64,000 bases of DNA from Monodelphis domestica (GCF_027887165.1 NC_077228.1:214493633-214557632); one strand, 5' to 3'. Counted from the first letter of the stretch, positions 34,480-46,228 are shown. Program-made: numbers and translations. The notes: generated from the sequence alone by a model not told the origin.

Positions 34480-34820
34480 TGGGTTGGGGTATTGTGTTCA
34501 GTTTCTGGGTGCCACATTTTAGGCAAGACATTGATAAGTTTGATCATGGGTAGAAGAGGGTAACCTGAATGACAAAGGCCTGGGGATTATAGCACATAAA
34601 GATCAGTTGAAATAACTGAGGGGTTTTAGCTAGGAAAAGAGAAGACTGGATGAAAGGGTGGGGAGGGGAAGTGTGTGATAGTTGTCTTCAAATACATGAA
34701 GGTCTGTCCTGTGGAAGAGGGATGAGACTTATTCTATTTGGCTCCAGAGGACAGATCTAGAAGTAATGGGTAGAGAGTTATAGAGGGAGTAGAGGGAGGT
34801 GTGTTATAAGAAAACATTTC
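34480..34820 (+). mobile_element. L3/CR1 fragment
   Basis: gtgttcagtttctgggtgcc acattttagg and gaaggtctgtcctgtggaag agggatgagactta are the forward L3/CR1 consensus order. Confidence 0.75.
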
Positions 34821-34821
34821 C

Positions 34822-34989
34822 TGGGGCAGCTAGGTGGTTCAATGGTTAGAGGGCTAGGCCTGGAATTAGGCAGACCTACCTGAGTTCAAAGCTGGCCCCA
34901 GATACTTACTGTGTGTCCCTGGGCAACTCACATATCCTGTTTGCCTCAGTTAATGCATAGTATTGACTCTAAGGTAAGGGTTAAAAAAA
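34822..34989 (+). mobile_element. tRNA-derived SINE, mosaic
   Basis: Head ggggcagctaggtggttcaa with a MAR1-like gtttgcctcagtt joined to a WSINE1-like agtattgactctaaggtaag tail; the join could be internal deletion or recombination. Confidence 0.75.
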
Positions 34990-35019
34990 AGAAAAGAAAA
35001 CCCCCAAAGGAGGGTTTTG

Positions 35020-35218
35020 GTTTTATAAGATTATTTACTTAAAAAATGAATAATATGGAAATGTTTTGCATGATAATACATGTATAACTCAGATTAAATC
35101 GTTTGTCAGTTCCAGGAACAGGGAGGGAAGAAAAGAGAGAGACAACATGAATCATATAATTTTGATACTTATGTGGAAATTAAAAAAATAAAGGTAAAAC
35201 ATTAAAATAAACTTAAGA
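35020..35218 (+). mobile_element. L1 3' end
   Basis: taatatggaaatgttttgca tgata, ggagggaagaaaagagagag and gaaattaaaaaaataaaggt are shared with other L1 tails here; MAR1-type tail DNA follows at 35225-35277 (ggggtctcaaagagtcagac). Confidence 0.65.
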
Positions 35219-35307
35219 AAAATGAAAGAAACCCCCAAATGGGGTCTCAAAGAGTCAGACACAACTGAACACCAACATCATGCCTCCCTTAATTGGGGGT
35301 AGGTTTC

Positions 35308-35486
35308 AGGGGGCTAGGTAACACAGTGGATCAAGGCTAAGCCTGAGTCTGGAGGACCTGGGTTCAAATTTGAACTCGGACACTTCTTAGCTGTGTGACC
35401 CCGGGCAAGTTCAGTTAATCCTGACTGCCTAGCCCTACTGCTCTTTTGCTTGGAATTCATACTAAGACAGAAGGTAATAGTTTAAA
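35308..35486 (+). mobile_element. WSINE1-type SINE
   Basis: gggggctaggtaacacagtg ... gtgtgaccccgggcaagttc ... actaagacagaaggtaatag. Confidence 0.88.
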
Positions 35487-35499
35487 AGAAAACATTTCC

Positions 35500-36250
35500 A
35501 AATAATCAAAACAGTCCAAATGAGGATGGACCGACTGCCTTTGGGGAGGTAATAGGTTACAGTTCACAGGAGGTCCTCTTAAAATCTGAATGAGGCTGGC
35601 CTCTGGATCCTCTCCCCCTCCCCCTTTCCCATTCAGGGAAGCCTGAAGAGAACCGTCTCCTTTGGTCTGGGCTGCTGAGATTCCATGACAGTGAATCACT
35701 CTCCACTCCACAGGCTATACGCTATCTTCCTCCCCTCCCCCATCTGCTTCCCTCCTTCCCGGTTCCTTCTGGATGAAAAGCTGTAGAGACAAAGCTCGGC
35801 AAAATAGGCAGCTGATGCTCTCCTAGAGCTGCAGCACACCTGGGGATTCTGAGCGTGGTGCCTAACAGGCTGCTAAGTCTTGTAATTGACAGCCCCCGCC
35901 GCCATTCACTTTCCATCTCGATTTGTCCTCAGGACGTACATGGAGGTTTTCACAGCACTTTAAGTTGATAGTGCTCCTTCCTCACCACAAAACTGCGAGT
36001 TAGGGAGTGCAAGATCTGCCCCGGTTCACCCAGTAATTCCAGGGCAGGATAAAAGTGTAGAATTAGCAGCCGGAGGGCACTCAATCCTTACTTGGCCTTT
36101 GGGCCAGCTGGAACAGGAGCAAAGCTTAATCCTTCTCAGGCCTTTCCTATCTGCTCTGGGGGATGGTTACGGGCCAGCTCTTTCCTTTACCCCTCCCCTT
36201 TTTGCTCGGAAGAACCAACTTCCTTCCCTTGAGGATTAGTTTACTTTTTA
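35500..36250. promoter_or_regulatory. Repeat-poor intergenic block, candidate regulatory region
   Basis: About 5 kb upstream of TTYH2 and 11 kb downstream of RPL38. It is largely repeat-free in a repeat-dense neighbourhood, GC-balanced, with taattgacag (homeodomain/TGACAG MEIS-type word, about 35884), gccgccattc and a CpG-bearing centre. A MIR-like remnant lies at 35955-36060. Function is inferred only from the absence of repeats and the motifs. Confidence 0.25.
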
Positions 36251-36261
36251 GCCTCGGGGCA

Positions 36262-36505
36262 ATCTACTGGCAGCTAGGGATTTAGTGGATAGTGTGCCAG
36301 GCATGGAGAAAGAACTGGAGTTCAAATCTGTCTTCAGACCTTTACTAGTTGAATGACCCTGGGCAAGTCACTTCACCCCATTCGCTTCAGTGTCCTCATC
36401 TGTAAAATAAGCAGAAGGAAATGGCAAACCATGCCAGTGTCTTGGCCAAGAAAACCTCAAATTGGATCACAAAGAGTAAGACTTGACTGAAGAACAACTG
36501 AATAA
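36262..36505 (+). mobile_element. MAR1-type SINE
   Basis: ggcagctagggatttagtgg ... gaccctgggcaagtcacttc ... ggaaatggcaaaccatgcca ... ggatcacaaagagtaagact. Confidence 0.9.
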
Positions 36506-36559
36506 AATCTAGTTGGGGGATGGGAGGAGACAATACCTTAAACCAAACCGAATCAAGGA

Positions 36560-37510
36560 TGGTTTTTAACAAGTGCCTACTAGGTGCAAAGCACTCAGAT
36601 GGGAATATGAAGGCAAAGATCTGAATCTGTGAAATAAAAATGAAAGAATACCTGCCCTCCTGGGACTTACATTCTAAATACATAAAGAAGTACATACTTC
36701 TTTGAAGGAGAATTTGAACTAGCTTTTAGGGCAGGTAAGAGTGGGAATCAGAGAAAGCTTAATTTAACTCAGGTAATATTAAGCACGTACAGTGTACGAG
36801 GCTCTGTGCTCCTTGCTGGGCTTACATAGATAAAAAAAGCAAAGCCCATACCCTGGACCTACAGGGGTAGGGATGGAGGATTATATGAGCACAAATCAAG
36901 TACGATACTTGGCAAAGAAGAGATCCAAACTAAGTGTCCTAAGTACCTTTGAAAAAGGAGAGATGGCTTTCTCTTCCACGAAGGAGAGGGGAGAAAAGGT
37001 AGAAAATAAGCTCCTTTAGAGGAGGAACCATTTTGTCTTTGTTTAGGGGCTTGCTAAGTGTTTGTTGAATGAATTGAAGTAGCTCTTGAGTTGGAGTTTG
37101 AAACAAAAAAGATCTCTTCCCAAGAAGGCCAGCAGGGAGTATTTTCCAGGGATGTGGGAAGGTAAGGAAGCAGGGGAGTATTTGGTGAATCCAGGAAATG
37201 CTTTTTCATTCAAGGAATGACTATAAGTCCAGTTTGGCTGGAACATAAGAGTGGGTGGAGGGGAACATAATAAAGTTGCAAAAGCAGATTGAAACCAGAC
37301 TGTGAAGCTCCTTAAAAGCCAAGCTGAGTTTGTGCTTTATCCTCTAACCAAAAGGGAGCCACTGGAGGATTTTGAACAGAAGAGTGATCTAGTCAGACCC
37401 ATATGCCAGGAAAATTATTTTGATAGCTGGGTGAAGGATAGATTAGAAAGGGAAAGATTGGAGGCATTTAGAAGGCCATTGCAAAAATTCTGGAGCAAGG
37501 AGATTAAGGC
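36560..37510 (-). mobile_element. L2 pieces, mostly reversed
   Basis: caagtgcctactaggtgcaa, ctccttgctgggcttacata, gaagctccttaaaagccaag and gagccactggaggattttga acagaagagtg follow reversed L2 order; 37000-37075 is a forward L2 tail (aataagctcctttagaggag). Confidence 0.7.
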
Positions 37511-37529
37511 AGGCTTTAACACTGGACAA

Positions 37530-37775
37530 CTAAACAGCACACTGGATCTAGTGCTAGGCCTGGAGTCAGGAAGACTCACCTTCCCAAGTTCAAATCTGGC
37601 CTTGACTCTTACTAGCCAGCTATGTGACTCTGGACAAGTCACTTTACCCTGTTTGCCTTAGTTTTCTTATATGTAAAATGAGTTGGGGAAGGAAATGGCA
37701 AACCATACCAGTATCTTTGCCAAGAAAAACCAAAATGGGATCATAAAGAGTCAGACAGGACTGAACAACAACAAA
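37530..37775 (+). mobile_element. MAR1-type SINE
   Basis: gcctggagtcaggaagactc ... ggaaggaaatggcaaaccat ... gggatcataaagagtcagac then aacaacaaaa. It is inserted in L2. Confidence 0.92.
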
Positions 37776-37999
37776 AGCTAAAGAAAAGGGAATCAGAGTG
37801 GACAAAGGAAAAACAGTTAATAGACTACTAGTCCAATTTATGAGGGCAAGAACTAGGGTAGGGACTATATGAAGGAAAGGGACATGGAAGAAGAAAGGAC
37901 AAGATTAGAAATGGATAGAAAAAGAGGACATAAATGCTCCTTATTATGGATTGTGTTTAAATTCTCAGACAAGTCACTATCACGTGACTGGGTATTTTC

Positions 38000-38610
38000 T
38001 CTAGATAGCCTTTATGCCCAGAATGCTCTCCTTTCTCATCTCTGTCCCCTAGATTCCCTGACTTCTTTAAAGTTCTACCTAAAATCCTACCTCTTAAAAC
38101 AGGAAGCCTATTCAGATTTCCCTTAGTTCTAGTGTCTTCTCTGTTAATTAGTTTTTCCCTCCAACTTCTTCATTTTACTTAGTTTTACTTTTTTTTACAT
38201 TACAAAAATTTTTTGAGTTCCAGATTTTCTCTTTCCCTCTTTGAGAAGGCATAAAATTTGATATAAATTATACATGTGAAGTCATACAAAACATATTTCC
38301 ACATTAGCTATATAGTAAAAGAAAACACAATAAAAAATCTAAGAAAAAGAAAGTTAAAAAATGCTTCAATCTGCATTCAGACTCCATCATTCTTTCTCTG
38401 GAGATGGATGGCATCTTTTATCATAAATCCTTCAGCATTCCTGTGGATCTATTGATGATCTTAAATTCATCCTGTTTATATCTTGTTTGGGTAGTTGTTT
38501 TCATTAGCCTGTGAGTTCCTTGAGAGCAAGGAGTGTCCTATCTTTTTTTTTTTTTGTATCCCAAACCTTGTACAGCACATAGAAGGTGTTTAATACTTAA
38601 TTAGGGTGTG
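38000..38610 (+). mobile_element. L2 3' region carrying an L1 tail
   Basis: tttaaagttctacctaaaat and agcctattcagatttccctt before, and gcctgtgagttccttgagag with agcacatagaaggtgtttaa after, a reversed L1 tail. Confidence 0.7.
38180..38455 (-). mobile_element. L1 3' UTR fragment
   Basis: Closely parallels 5140-5360: gagttccagattttctcttt, cacatgtgaa-type ttatacatgtgaagtcatac, gcttcaatctgcattcagac. Confidence 0.8.
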
Positions 38611-39280
38611 GGTGGGGTTCTATTGCATTCTTATTCTCCCACTACCAATTCCCTGTTCCTCATCTGCCCAGGGTGGGAGATTAGGAAAGGGATGGGAGAT
38701 TTTGTCATAATCATCATGGTGAGTGTGATGATGAAGCTTGTAGATTTCATCAGATTTGGATTTGCTAAGGGACTGGGGAAAAGGCTTAGAAGAATCTGGA
38801 GAAATCATCAACAAACAATTTTCAGAGAAATCGAAGTTGTTTTCAGGCAGGGCTATCATGAATCATTGTCAACATCACCTCTGTATACAGGGTAGAACAC
38901 TGAGATCCTGCTTGGTTGGTGCTGCAGAGACTGCCAGATACTGGCTCATCATTCTGCTCCTTCCCCAGAGATTTGCTGGAGTATTGATAGCAATCAGACA
39001 GAAGGGCTGGACCCTGGGGCCCTTCTAAGCAAACAGGTGGGACAAGGGAAAGACTCCTCAGGGGGAACAAACATTTCTCTTAGGGATCCATTCATATCTG
39101 TTACACTTATTTTCTCTCCTCTTACCTACTGGTACTGGCCATCCAATGTTCATTGACTATGCAGTCCTTTGGAAAGGGACTTCATCAGGACCAGCCAGCT
39201 GATAGCAGATGGTAAATTATCTCTTCTGTTTTTACAAGGCAGAATAATATACACAAAATCAGGGACTCTTAGAGTTGTTG
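38610..39280. other. Intergenic, nothing recognised
   Basis: No repeat or gene assigned; short open frames here have no recognisable domains or splice context. Confidence 0.45.
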
Positions 39281-39890
39281 GAATCCCCCCCACCTTTTTT
39301 GTCCTCCCCACAGCTGGTAAATTGATATCTCATAGGTTTCATCATGTTACTCAAACATCTTCATTGTCTTTTTATTGCCTCTAGGATAAGATACAAATTC
39401 CTTGATATAGCATTTAAAGCCTCCCACAATATGGCTGCCACTTACCTTTCAAATGATTTAATATTTTTCATCTTTTTACCTCTGTCTCAATATAACTGAC
39501 CTCCCCTACCCTTTCCTTTTTTTGAGGCAAGAGTTAAGTGATTTGCCCAGGGACACAGTAAATGACTGACTGAATTTGAATTCAGATCTCCCTGTGACTC
39601 CAAGCCCAGCATTCTATTCACTATACCAATAAACATTTATTAAATACTTACTATGTACCAAAATCACTAGCTTGCTTCAAAGCATGGAAAGTGACACATT
39701 CTATAATAGATATTTCCTGACCCCCTAAATTGTTAGTGTTTCTCTCCTCTCTCCCTTCTCATTTACTTAGTGAATTTCAATTAGAAGAGATCTTAGTTAT
39801 CTGTGAAACCTTTGAATTCCTCAGTAGAATATAAATTCCTTAAGGGCAGACTTTTAATTTTTATCTCAGTATCTTCAGTGCCTGAATATA
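39280..39890 (+). mobile_element. L2 with a MIR inside
   Basis: Forward L2 (tgcctctaggataagataca, gcatttaaagcctcccacaa) then reversed MIR at 39520-39640 (ttaagtgatttgcccaggga), then more L2 tail (gtagaatataaattcctta). Confidence 0.65.
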
Positions 39891-39892
39891 AT

Positions 39893-40142
39893 TGCTGTTC
39901 AGTCATTTCAGTCCTGTCTGACTCTTTGGGAACTTCATTTGGGGTTTTCTTGGCAAAGATTCTGAAATAGTTTGCTATTTCCTTCTCCAACTCATTTTAC
40001 AGATGAGCAAACTGAGGCAAACAGGGTGAAGCAACTTTCCCATGATCACATAGCTAAGAGGTGCTTGAGGTCAGATTTGAACTCACAGATTAGTCTTTCT
40101 AACTCCAGATCTGATATTCTAACCACTGTACCACCCAGCCAC
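39893..40142 (-). mobile_element. MAR1-type SINE inside an L2 tail
   Basis: gctgttcagtcatttcagtc, cctgtctgactctttgggaa, gatgagcaaactgaggcaaa and accactgtaccacccagcca. The L2 tail resumes after it (cataataggtgtttaataaa). Confidence 0.93.
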
Positions 40143-40534
40143 CAGTCTCAAACATAATAGGTGTTTAATAAATGCTTATTTTTGTCATCTAATTTTCTTT
40201 TAAATATTCCAAAATGAACTCTCCTTCAATCCCTTCTCTAATTTAAATACCTCTGTCCCATCAACCAATTCTATAATAAAACATTGTCCAGTTTCCTCAT
40301 CATCTTGGCAACTTCAGAATTCCAAAAGCTCTATTAGCATTATTAATATGCCTGGTGAATTGAAGATTTCAGAGAAAGTATTGGGCATTTTCAATAAAAT
40401 AAGTATATCTAATAAATCCAATTCTCCTGGCTCTCTAACTTCCTGTATGTTCAAGGGATGAAAAAGTCAGATGACCTTAGGATCTTCGTTCTACTTCCTT
40501 CCCTAGCTAGCTTGCTTGTTTGCTTGCTTGCTTC

Positions 40535-40712
40535 TTTCCTCCTTCATTATCTTGGAATCAATACTAAGTATTGGCTCCAAGGCCCAGGCAATTGGGATTA
40601 AGTGATTTACCCAGAGTCACACATCTAGGAAGTATCTGAAGTCACATTTGAACCCAGGACCTCCCATCTGGAGCCTGGTTCTCAATCCATTGAGCCACCT
40701 CAATATCTCTTA
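40535..40712 (-). mobile_element. WSINE1-type SINE
   Basis: ttatcttggaatcaatacta ... gggattaagtgatttaccca ... aatccattgagccacctc; a short GCTT-rich tract precedes it. Confidence 0.88.
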
Positions 40713-40829
40713 AGTATTTTCCATATACCTCCTTTTCATTTTTCATTTCATTTTAATCATTTCATTTCACTTCAATCACTCATGGCATTGATTAAAGCCC
40801 CCAAATACCAAAGAAATAGAAGCTATAGA

Positions 40830-40930
40830 ATCACAGATCTAGGGCTGGTGGGGTCTTAAAGGTCCAGCTAATCCAAATCTTCATTTTATAGATGAGGAAA
40901 CTGAGGCCTAGAGAGGTTAAATGACTTGTT
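40830..40930 (-). mobile_element. MIR fragment
   Basis: catagatgaggaaactgagg-type run (tagatgaggaaactgaggcc) followed by tagagaggttaaatgacttg. Confidence 0.65.
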
Positions 40931-41012
40931 TATAATATATTATATATAAATATAAATATATATATAATATAATTATATAATATAATATAATAATATAATA
41001 TAATATAAATAA
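40930..41012. repeat. AT-rich (TATAA)n tract
   Basis: Runs of tataatataa/tatataa without any G or C over about 80 bp. Confidence 0.9.
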
Positions 41013-41029
41013 AGGCTAATGTGTAATAA

Positions 41030-41330
41030 TTTCTGTCCTCAAGGAGCTCACATTCTATTTGGGGAAAGGATATGTATTTAAGTATATATGGAATATCTTA
41101 AAAATATATTATAAACATTTTTTTTTGGGAGGGGGGGAGAATGCATTAATAGCTAGATGGCAGACTCAGGAAAGGCTTCATTTAGAAGACGGTGCTTGAG
41201 CACAGTTTTGAAGGAAATGAGGATAAGAAACCAAGGTAAAGTGGGCGTCTGTGCCAGGCATGGAAGACAGCCAATATAAAGGTTTAGAGATAAGTGAGGC
41301 TTTCTTTTTTTTTTAAATGATGAATAATAA
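41030..41330 (-). mobile_element. L2 reversed
   Basis: tgtcctcaaggagctcacat tctatt and tcaggaaaggcttcatttag aag, caggcatggaagacagccaa in reversed L2 order. Confidence 0.75.
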
Positions 41331-41479
41331 GAGGGAGGCCAGGACACCTGGACCATATTGTACATGAAAGGGATTAATATATAAAGCTGGAAAGGTACAT
41401 CAAGGCTAGGTTATAAAAGGTCTAAATTCCTTCATCAGGGTATAACTTCCTATCATACCTTGCCATACCTTGCAATCTT

Positions 41480-43110
41480 TCAGAATTTTCCTAGGCCATT
41501 AGCCCTGGTATTACTTCACTTTTCTCAATTTTCAGTCTTGGTCTTCTAGTTAACTAGTTCAACTCTTTACAATCTATGGAGCCAGCCAGCTGGATCCATT
41601 ACAAGTTTAGGTTAACTACTCTCAACTGAGTCTTTTCACACCTTTCACTGGATCTGTCTTCTGTTTCCTGGAGGTTGTTTCAAATGGCCTCTTCTCTAGA
41701 CTCCCAAACCATCCCCCATCTCATTATCTTGGGTAAGAAGTTGGGCTAATGCTTTACAAAGAAAAGAGAGGGGCCAGCTGGGTAGCTCACTGGTTTGAGA
41801 GTCAGATCTAGATAGGAGGTCCTGGGTTCAAATGTGACCTCAGACACTTCCTAGCTGTGTGACCCTGGTCAAGTCAGTTAACCCTCATTGCTACTTTACC
41901 ACTTTTCTGCCTTAGAACCAATACAGGTAAGGGTTTAAAGAAAAAGAAAGATAGTTGGCTGTGAAGTTCTTCTTCTCCCTTTTGTTATCATTGTTTACAC
42001 TCTAATCCAGTCTTCAATGAAAAAGTGACCCTTCTCACCATGGTTTGTCTCACTACCTGTGCCCTTGATCCCATTCCCTCCCATCTTCTTCAATAGGTTA
42101 CCCCCCCCCCCCCCCAAACCATACTCTCCTTTCCAAACTCTCATTTGCTGGTTCCTTCCCAGTTGCCTACTTTAAACACTTCAGCTTTCCCCATCCTAAA
42201 AGATAAAAGAACAAAACCTTTCACTAGATCTTACCATTCCCTCAAATTATTATCCCAAATGTTTCCTTCCTTTTACAATCAAACTCTTAGAAAAAAGTGG
42301 TTATATCTCTCCTCTCAGTCACTTCTTGATCATTTTCAGTTTGTCACCCAACCTCATCATTCAACACTCTCCAAAGTAACCAATTATCTCTTTAATTGTC
42401 AAATCTAATGGCCTTTTCTCAACTCATTCTAGTTGACTTTCTGCATCTGTTGCCGTTAATGCTCTCTCTTGGTTCTCCTATCTGTGTGACTGCTCCTTCT
42501 GGATGATCATCTATGTCATGCTCACTAACCATGAGTGTTCCCTAGGGTTCTGCCTGGGCCCTCTTCTATTTTCTCTCACATGATGATCTTATCAGCTCCC
42601 TTGAGTTTAATTATCTCTATGCAGATGCCACTGAACTGTCTAAATCTAGCCCTAGTCTTTCTCCCTTGAACTCCAGTCTTACATCTCCAACTCAAAATGT
42701 CCCAAACTGGATCCATCTTTCCTTCAAACCAAACTCTTTTGAAGTTCCCAATTTATTGCAAGGAAACCACCAACCTTTCAGTCGCACTGTTTTATAAACT
42801 CAATGTTATCCTGGACTCCTCTTTCTCCTTCGTTTGACATATTTAATAAGTTACCTTACCTCAAAGTCTTTCATGTCCATCTTCTCTTTGCTGACATGGC
42901 TACTAAACCTAGATGAGGCTTTCATCACTTCTTGCCTTGACTACTGCAAAAGCCTCAAGACAACTTTAGGTTTTTCTGCCTCAAGTCTTGTCTCTACAAC
43001 TGCCAGTGATTTTCCTAAAGTACAAATCTGACCATGTGACTTTTGTAATAAACTCCAGTGGTTCCCTATTACTTTTAGGGTCAAATATAAGCTTCTCTAA
43101 TTGGAGTTTA
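41480..43110 (+). mobile_element. L2, long ORF2 segment
   Basis: Forward L2 ORF2 landmarks in order: tctgcctgggccctcttcta, gatgatcttatcagctccct, tctctatgcagatgccactg, actactgcaaaagcctcaag, cctaaagtacaaatctgacc and gtggttccctattactttta. A WSINE1-type SINE (41770-41950) lies inside it and a pure C run of about 15 at 42101-42115. Confidence 0.8.
41770..41950 (+). mobile_element. WSINE1-type SINE
   Basis: ggggccagctgggtagctca ... gtgtgaccctggtcaagtca ... caggtaagggtttaaagaaa. Confidence 0.92.
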
Positions 43111-43550
43111 AATGCAGGGGATTTGTTTTGTTTTTGATAGTTTGCTTTTCATTCATTGTAACACAGCTCCACCTAGTGACCTACTGAAGGCTTAATCTTC
43201 TCTCACTTTAAAGAGGCAGATGGTCTCTGGTATCAGTGGGTGGCCAAGGGTGATCCACTGGGATATAGGAAGAAAATAGTAGCACTTTAAAGGAGTAGCC
43301 CACATATAATAAGTATCCCTCCCACTGCATAGTAGATTTTGAACCCATTTGTTAGAAATACAACACTTTGTTTTGTAAGAACTCATAATTGACATCAGGG
43401 AAGATAGAAATTTACTAGCCCCAATTCAAGAAAAACTTTTGCATAATTGGTGAAAATGAGTACTGTGATTAATTTCTTCAATTATGAAAGTCATTAAAGT
43501 ATCAAAATAAACTAAACTTAGAACTCAGCTTTGTAATCCCTATATTAGTT
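43110..43550. other. Intergenic, nothing recognised
   Basis: AT-biased single-copy-looking DNA with no repeat or gene I can name. Confidence 0.4.
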
Positions 43551-43552
43551 TC

Positions 43553-43756
43553 ATTTTTTTTTAAACCTTTACCTTCCATCTGAGAATCACTACTGTGTCT
43601 TGGTTCTAAAGCAGAAGAGTAGTAAGGGCTAGGCCATGAGGGTTAAGTAATTTGCCTAGGGTCACACAGCTAGAAGTGTCTGAGGCCAAATTTGAACTTA
43701 GGACCTCCCATTTCTAGACCTGGCTCTCAATTCACTGAGCCACCCAGTTGCTCCCA
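43553..43756 (-). mobile_element. WSINE1-type SINE (left of an inverted pair)
   Basis: aaacctttaccttccatctg ... gggttaagtaatttgcctag ... cactgagccacccagttgct. Confidence 0.95.
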
Positions 43757-43776
43757 ACATTTTAAAAAATAATGAA

Positions 43777-43985
43777 GCAGGGGAAGCTAGGTGGTTTACT
43801 AGATAGGAAGCCAGGGCTGGAGAAAGGCCCTGGGTTCAAATTTGATCGCGGACACTTTCTAGCTGTGTGATCCTGGGCAAGTCACTTAACCCCCATTGCC
43901 TAGCCCTAACTGTTGTCAGCATTGCAACTGATACTTAGTATTGATTCTAAGATGGAAGGCAGAAGTTTTTTTAAAAAAAAGAAGC
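43777..43985 (+). mobile_element. WSINE1-type SINE (right of an inverted pair)
   Basis: ggggaagctaggtggtttac ... gtgtgatcctgggcaagtca ... gattctaagatggaaggcag, ending in an A run. Head-to-head with the previous copy, 20 bp apart. Confidence 0.93.
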
Positions 43986-44277
43986 CTATCTGATCACTTT
44001 TCTCTTAATAAAAAATATTATTCATAATATTCTAACAAGTCTTTCTACCCTTAACCACTAAAAGATTTCAAAACAATGATTCATTTCATTTCAAATTTCT
44101 ACTTTGTACTTCAAACTATACATATCATTACACTGTATCATACTAAGGGTCCAAACGTAGCTAATACAAAACAGAAACCATAGTCACCTGTTAGATGCTG
44201 TTTTGTTAACTTTCCTTACACATATCAAAGCATCAGTTTGATTTTTCAGCTTCCGTGATAGGCACCAAAAATCTTAT

Positions 44278-44448
44278 TAGTCCTAGGTTCATTCATATCT
44301 GGCCTTAGAACTTTTTGTGTGACCCTGGGCAAGCCACTTGACCCCCCCCCCCCCCATCACCTAGCTATTACCATTTTTTGTTTTTAATCTTGGAACCAAT
44401 ATACAGTATTGATTCTAAGATGAAAGGTAAGGGTTTTTAAAAAAAAAT
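44278..44448 (+). mobile_element. WSINE1-type SINE, degraded head, poly-C inside
   Basis: gtgtgaccctgggcaagcca, a run of 14 C where the consensus has acccccattg, then gaaaggtaagggtttttaaa. Confidence 0.85.
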
Positions 44449-44449
44449 T

Positions 44450-44770
44450 TAGATGAAAATGAGGAATTTGGAGAAACATGAAGAGTTCTTTGAAATGATA
44501 GAAACAAAAAGAACCAGGAAAATAACATACTCAATAACTAAAATAACATAAATGAACTTAAAAGTCATACAATACTAAGAATAATTTTGGCACTAGGAAA
44601 GAGAAGCATGGGCAAGATGGGAGGGTGGGGAACTAGGATCAAACATGTTACTTGTTGGTTGCTTTAACTGTTTTTCCTACAAAGGATGTTTTCCTGATTT
44701 ACATGAGGGATTATTTCAGAAATTCAGATATAAAAAAACAAAAGGCAACAATAAAACATTTTGAATGGTC
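44450..44770 (+). mobile_element. L1-like 3' UTR
   Basis: acaaaaagaaccaggaaaat, gggcaagatgggagggtggg and a tail with aataaaacattttgaa fit an L1 3' region; diverged. Confidence 0.45.
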
Positions 44771-45590
44771 CAACTACATTGAGGAAAAATGAAGAGTACA
44801 CACTGTCCAGATAATAACATGCTTGGCTCAGAACCCAGAGTTAGTCAATATGGACAAACATTACAAACAGAAAACAAATTAGGCCCAGAATTGAGGAGGG
44901 TTCAAACTGGATACTAGTTTTCAATTACCAAAAACAATTCAGCTCATGTAGCTATGAATAGTGACGATGACCTCAGAATTAAAAGAATTTTTTTTTTTTA
45001 TAAAAAAATCCCACAGGTGAACCAAAAGGCAATGGAAAGATACATGTTATCCATAAGTAAGCTGAAGCATATTATCAGGGGCTTAAAAAATTTGACAAAT
45101 ATTAAGCAGCTATGTGCTAGACACTGAAGACAAAAATTAAGCTGTTGCTACTCTTGGGGGAACTTACTGGAAGAGATTTAGGCTTGTCATGTAGTGAAAA
45201 GATGGGATAACAGGAGGAAAGAATATTGAATAGCGATTCAAGTCATCACTTGGAGACAGGCCAAATGTAGGGTCAGAGGCAACATCCACCCAATCCCCAG
45301 ATCAATCAAAGCCCTTTGGGGGTCTTACTGGCACTCCACACTCAGTGATTCAGAAGGCATATTCTTGTTATTGACTTCCACACATAGGAATGCAATGTTA
45401 CCTTGAGACACTGTTTTTCCAATCATATCTTTAACATACCACTAAATCTGAAAGGTTTGGAATGCACAATCGAAAACTTTCCCTATTTTTTTGACTGTTT
45501 GATCATCATCCATTATTACTCTTGTGGGTGTTCTCCATTGTTATTTCCTTAGGGCGCTCTCTCTACACTGCCATATTTAAAGTACACATT
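44770..45590. other. Intergenic, nothing recognised
   Basis: A-rich DNA without nameable repeats or genes. Confidence 0.4.
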
Positions 45591-45599
45591 TGATTGTGA

Positions 45600-45771
45600 C
45601 AATCAGGAAATCTTTATTTAGTACCTACTATATTGCTAGGAACTGTGATAAGTAAGCCCTTGTGATACAAGGAAATGCAAGATAATTCTTGCTCCCAAGC
45701 CTAATGGGAAAGGCAACATGCAAACTAAACATAGAGTAGGAAATAATAAGGTCACTAGAATTGAAGTTGAG
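45600..45771 (-). mobile_element. L2 reversed tail
   Basis: atttagtacctactatattg ctaggaactgtgataag and ggcaacatgcaaactaaaca in reversed L2 order. Confidence 0.65.
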
Positions 45772-45950
45772 AGGAGGCTACTTGGTAGCAAAGGGGTTTG
45801 AGTCAGGCAGAGATGGGAAGTCTTGGGTTCAAATGCGGCCTCAGACATTTCCTAGCTGTGTGACTCTGGGAAAGACACTTAAATCCCATTGCCTATTCTT
45901 TACTGCTCTTCTGCCCTGAAACCAATATATAGCAGTGATTCTTAAAAGTT
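45772..45950 (+). mobile_element. WSINE1-type SINE
   Basis: gcagagatgggaagtcttgg ... gtgtgactctgggaaagaca ... ctgccctgaaaccaatatat. Confidence 0.85.
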
Positions 45951-46072
45951 AAAATAGTGAAATACATAGGCTTTGGCAATGGATATAGGGATGGTGAGAT
46001 AATGAGGAACTGGGAGGAAGATTGTGTTAAATTTGGAAAGGGTATGGCAGGGCTTGGGGAGAAGATAATGTA

Positions 46073-46228
46073 AGGGACAGCTATGTGGCTCAGTAGATAG
46101 TGCCAGGCCTGGAGCAGGGAAAACCTGATTTCAATTCTGGACATTTAGCTGTTTATAAGCAAGTCACTTCACCCATCACCTAGCCCTTGCTGTGCTTTTA
46201 ATAGATACAAAGCAGGATTAAAAAAATG
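46073..46228 (+). mobile_element. WSINE1-type SINE, shortened
   Basis: gggacagctatgtggctcag ... gcaagtcacttcacccatca ... gcaggattaaaaaaa. Confidence 0.85.
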
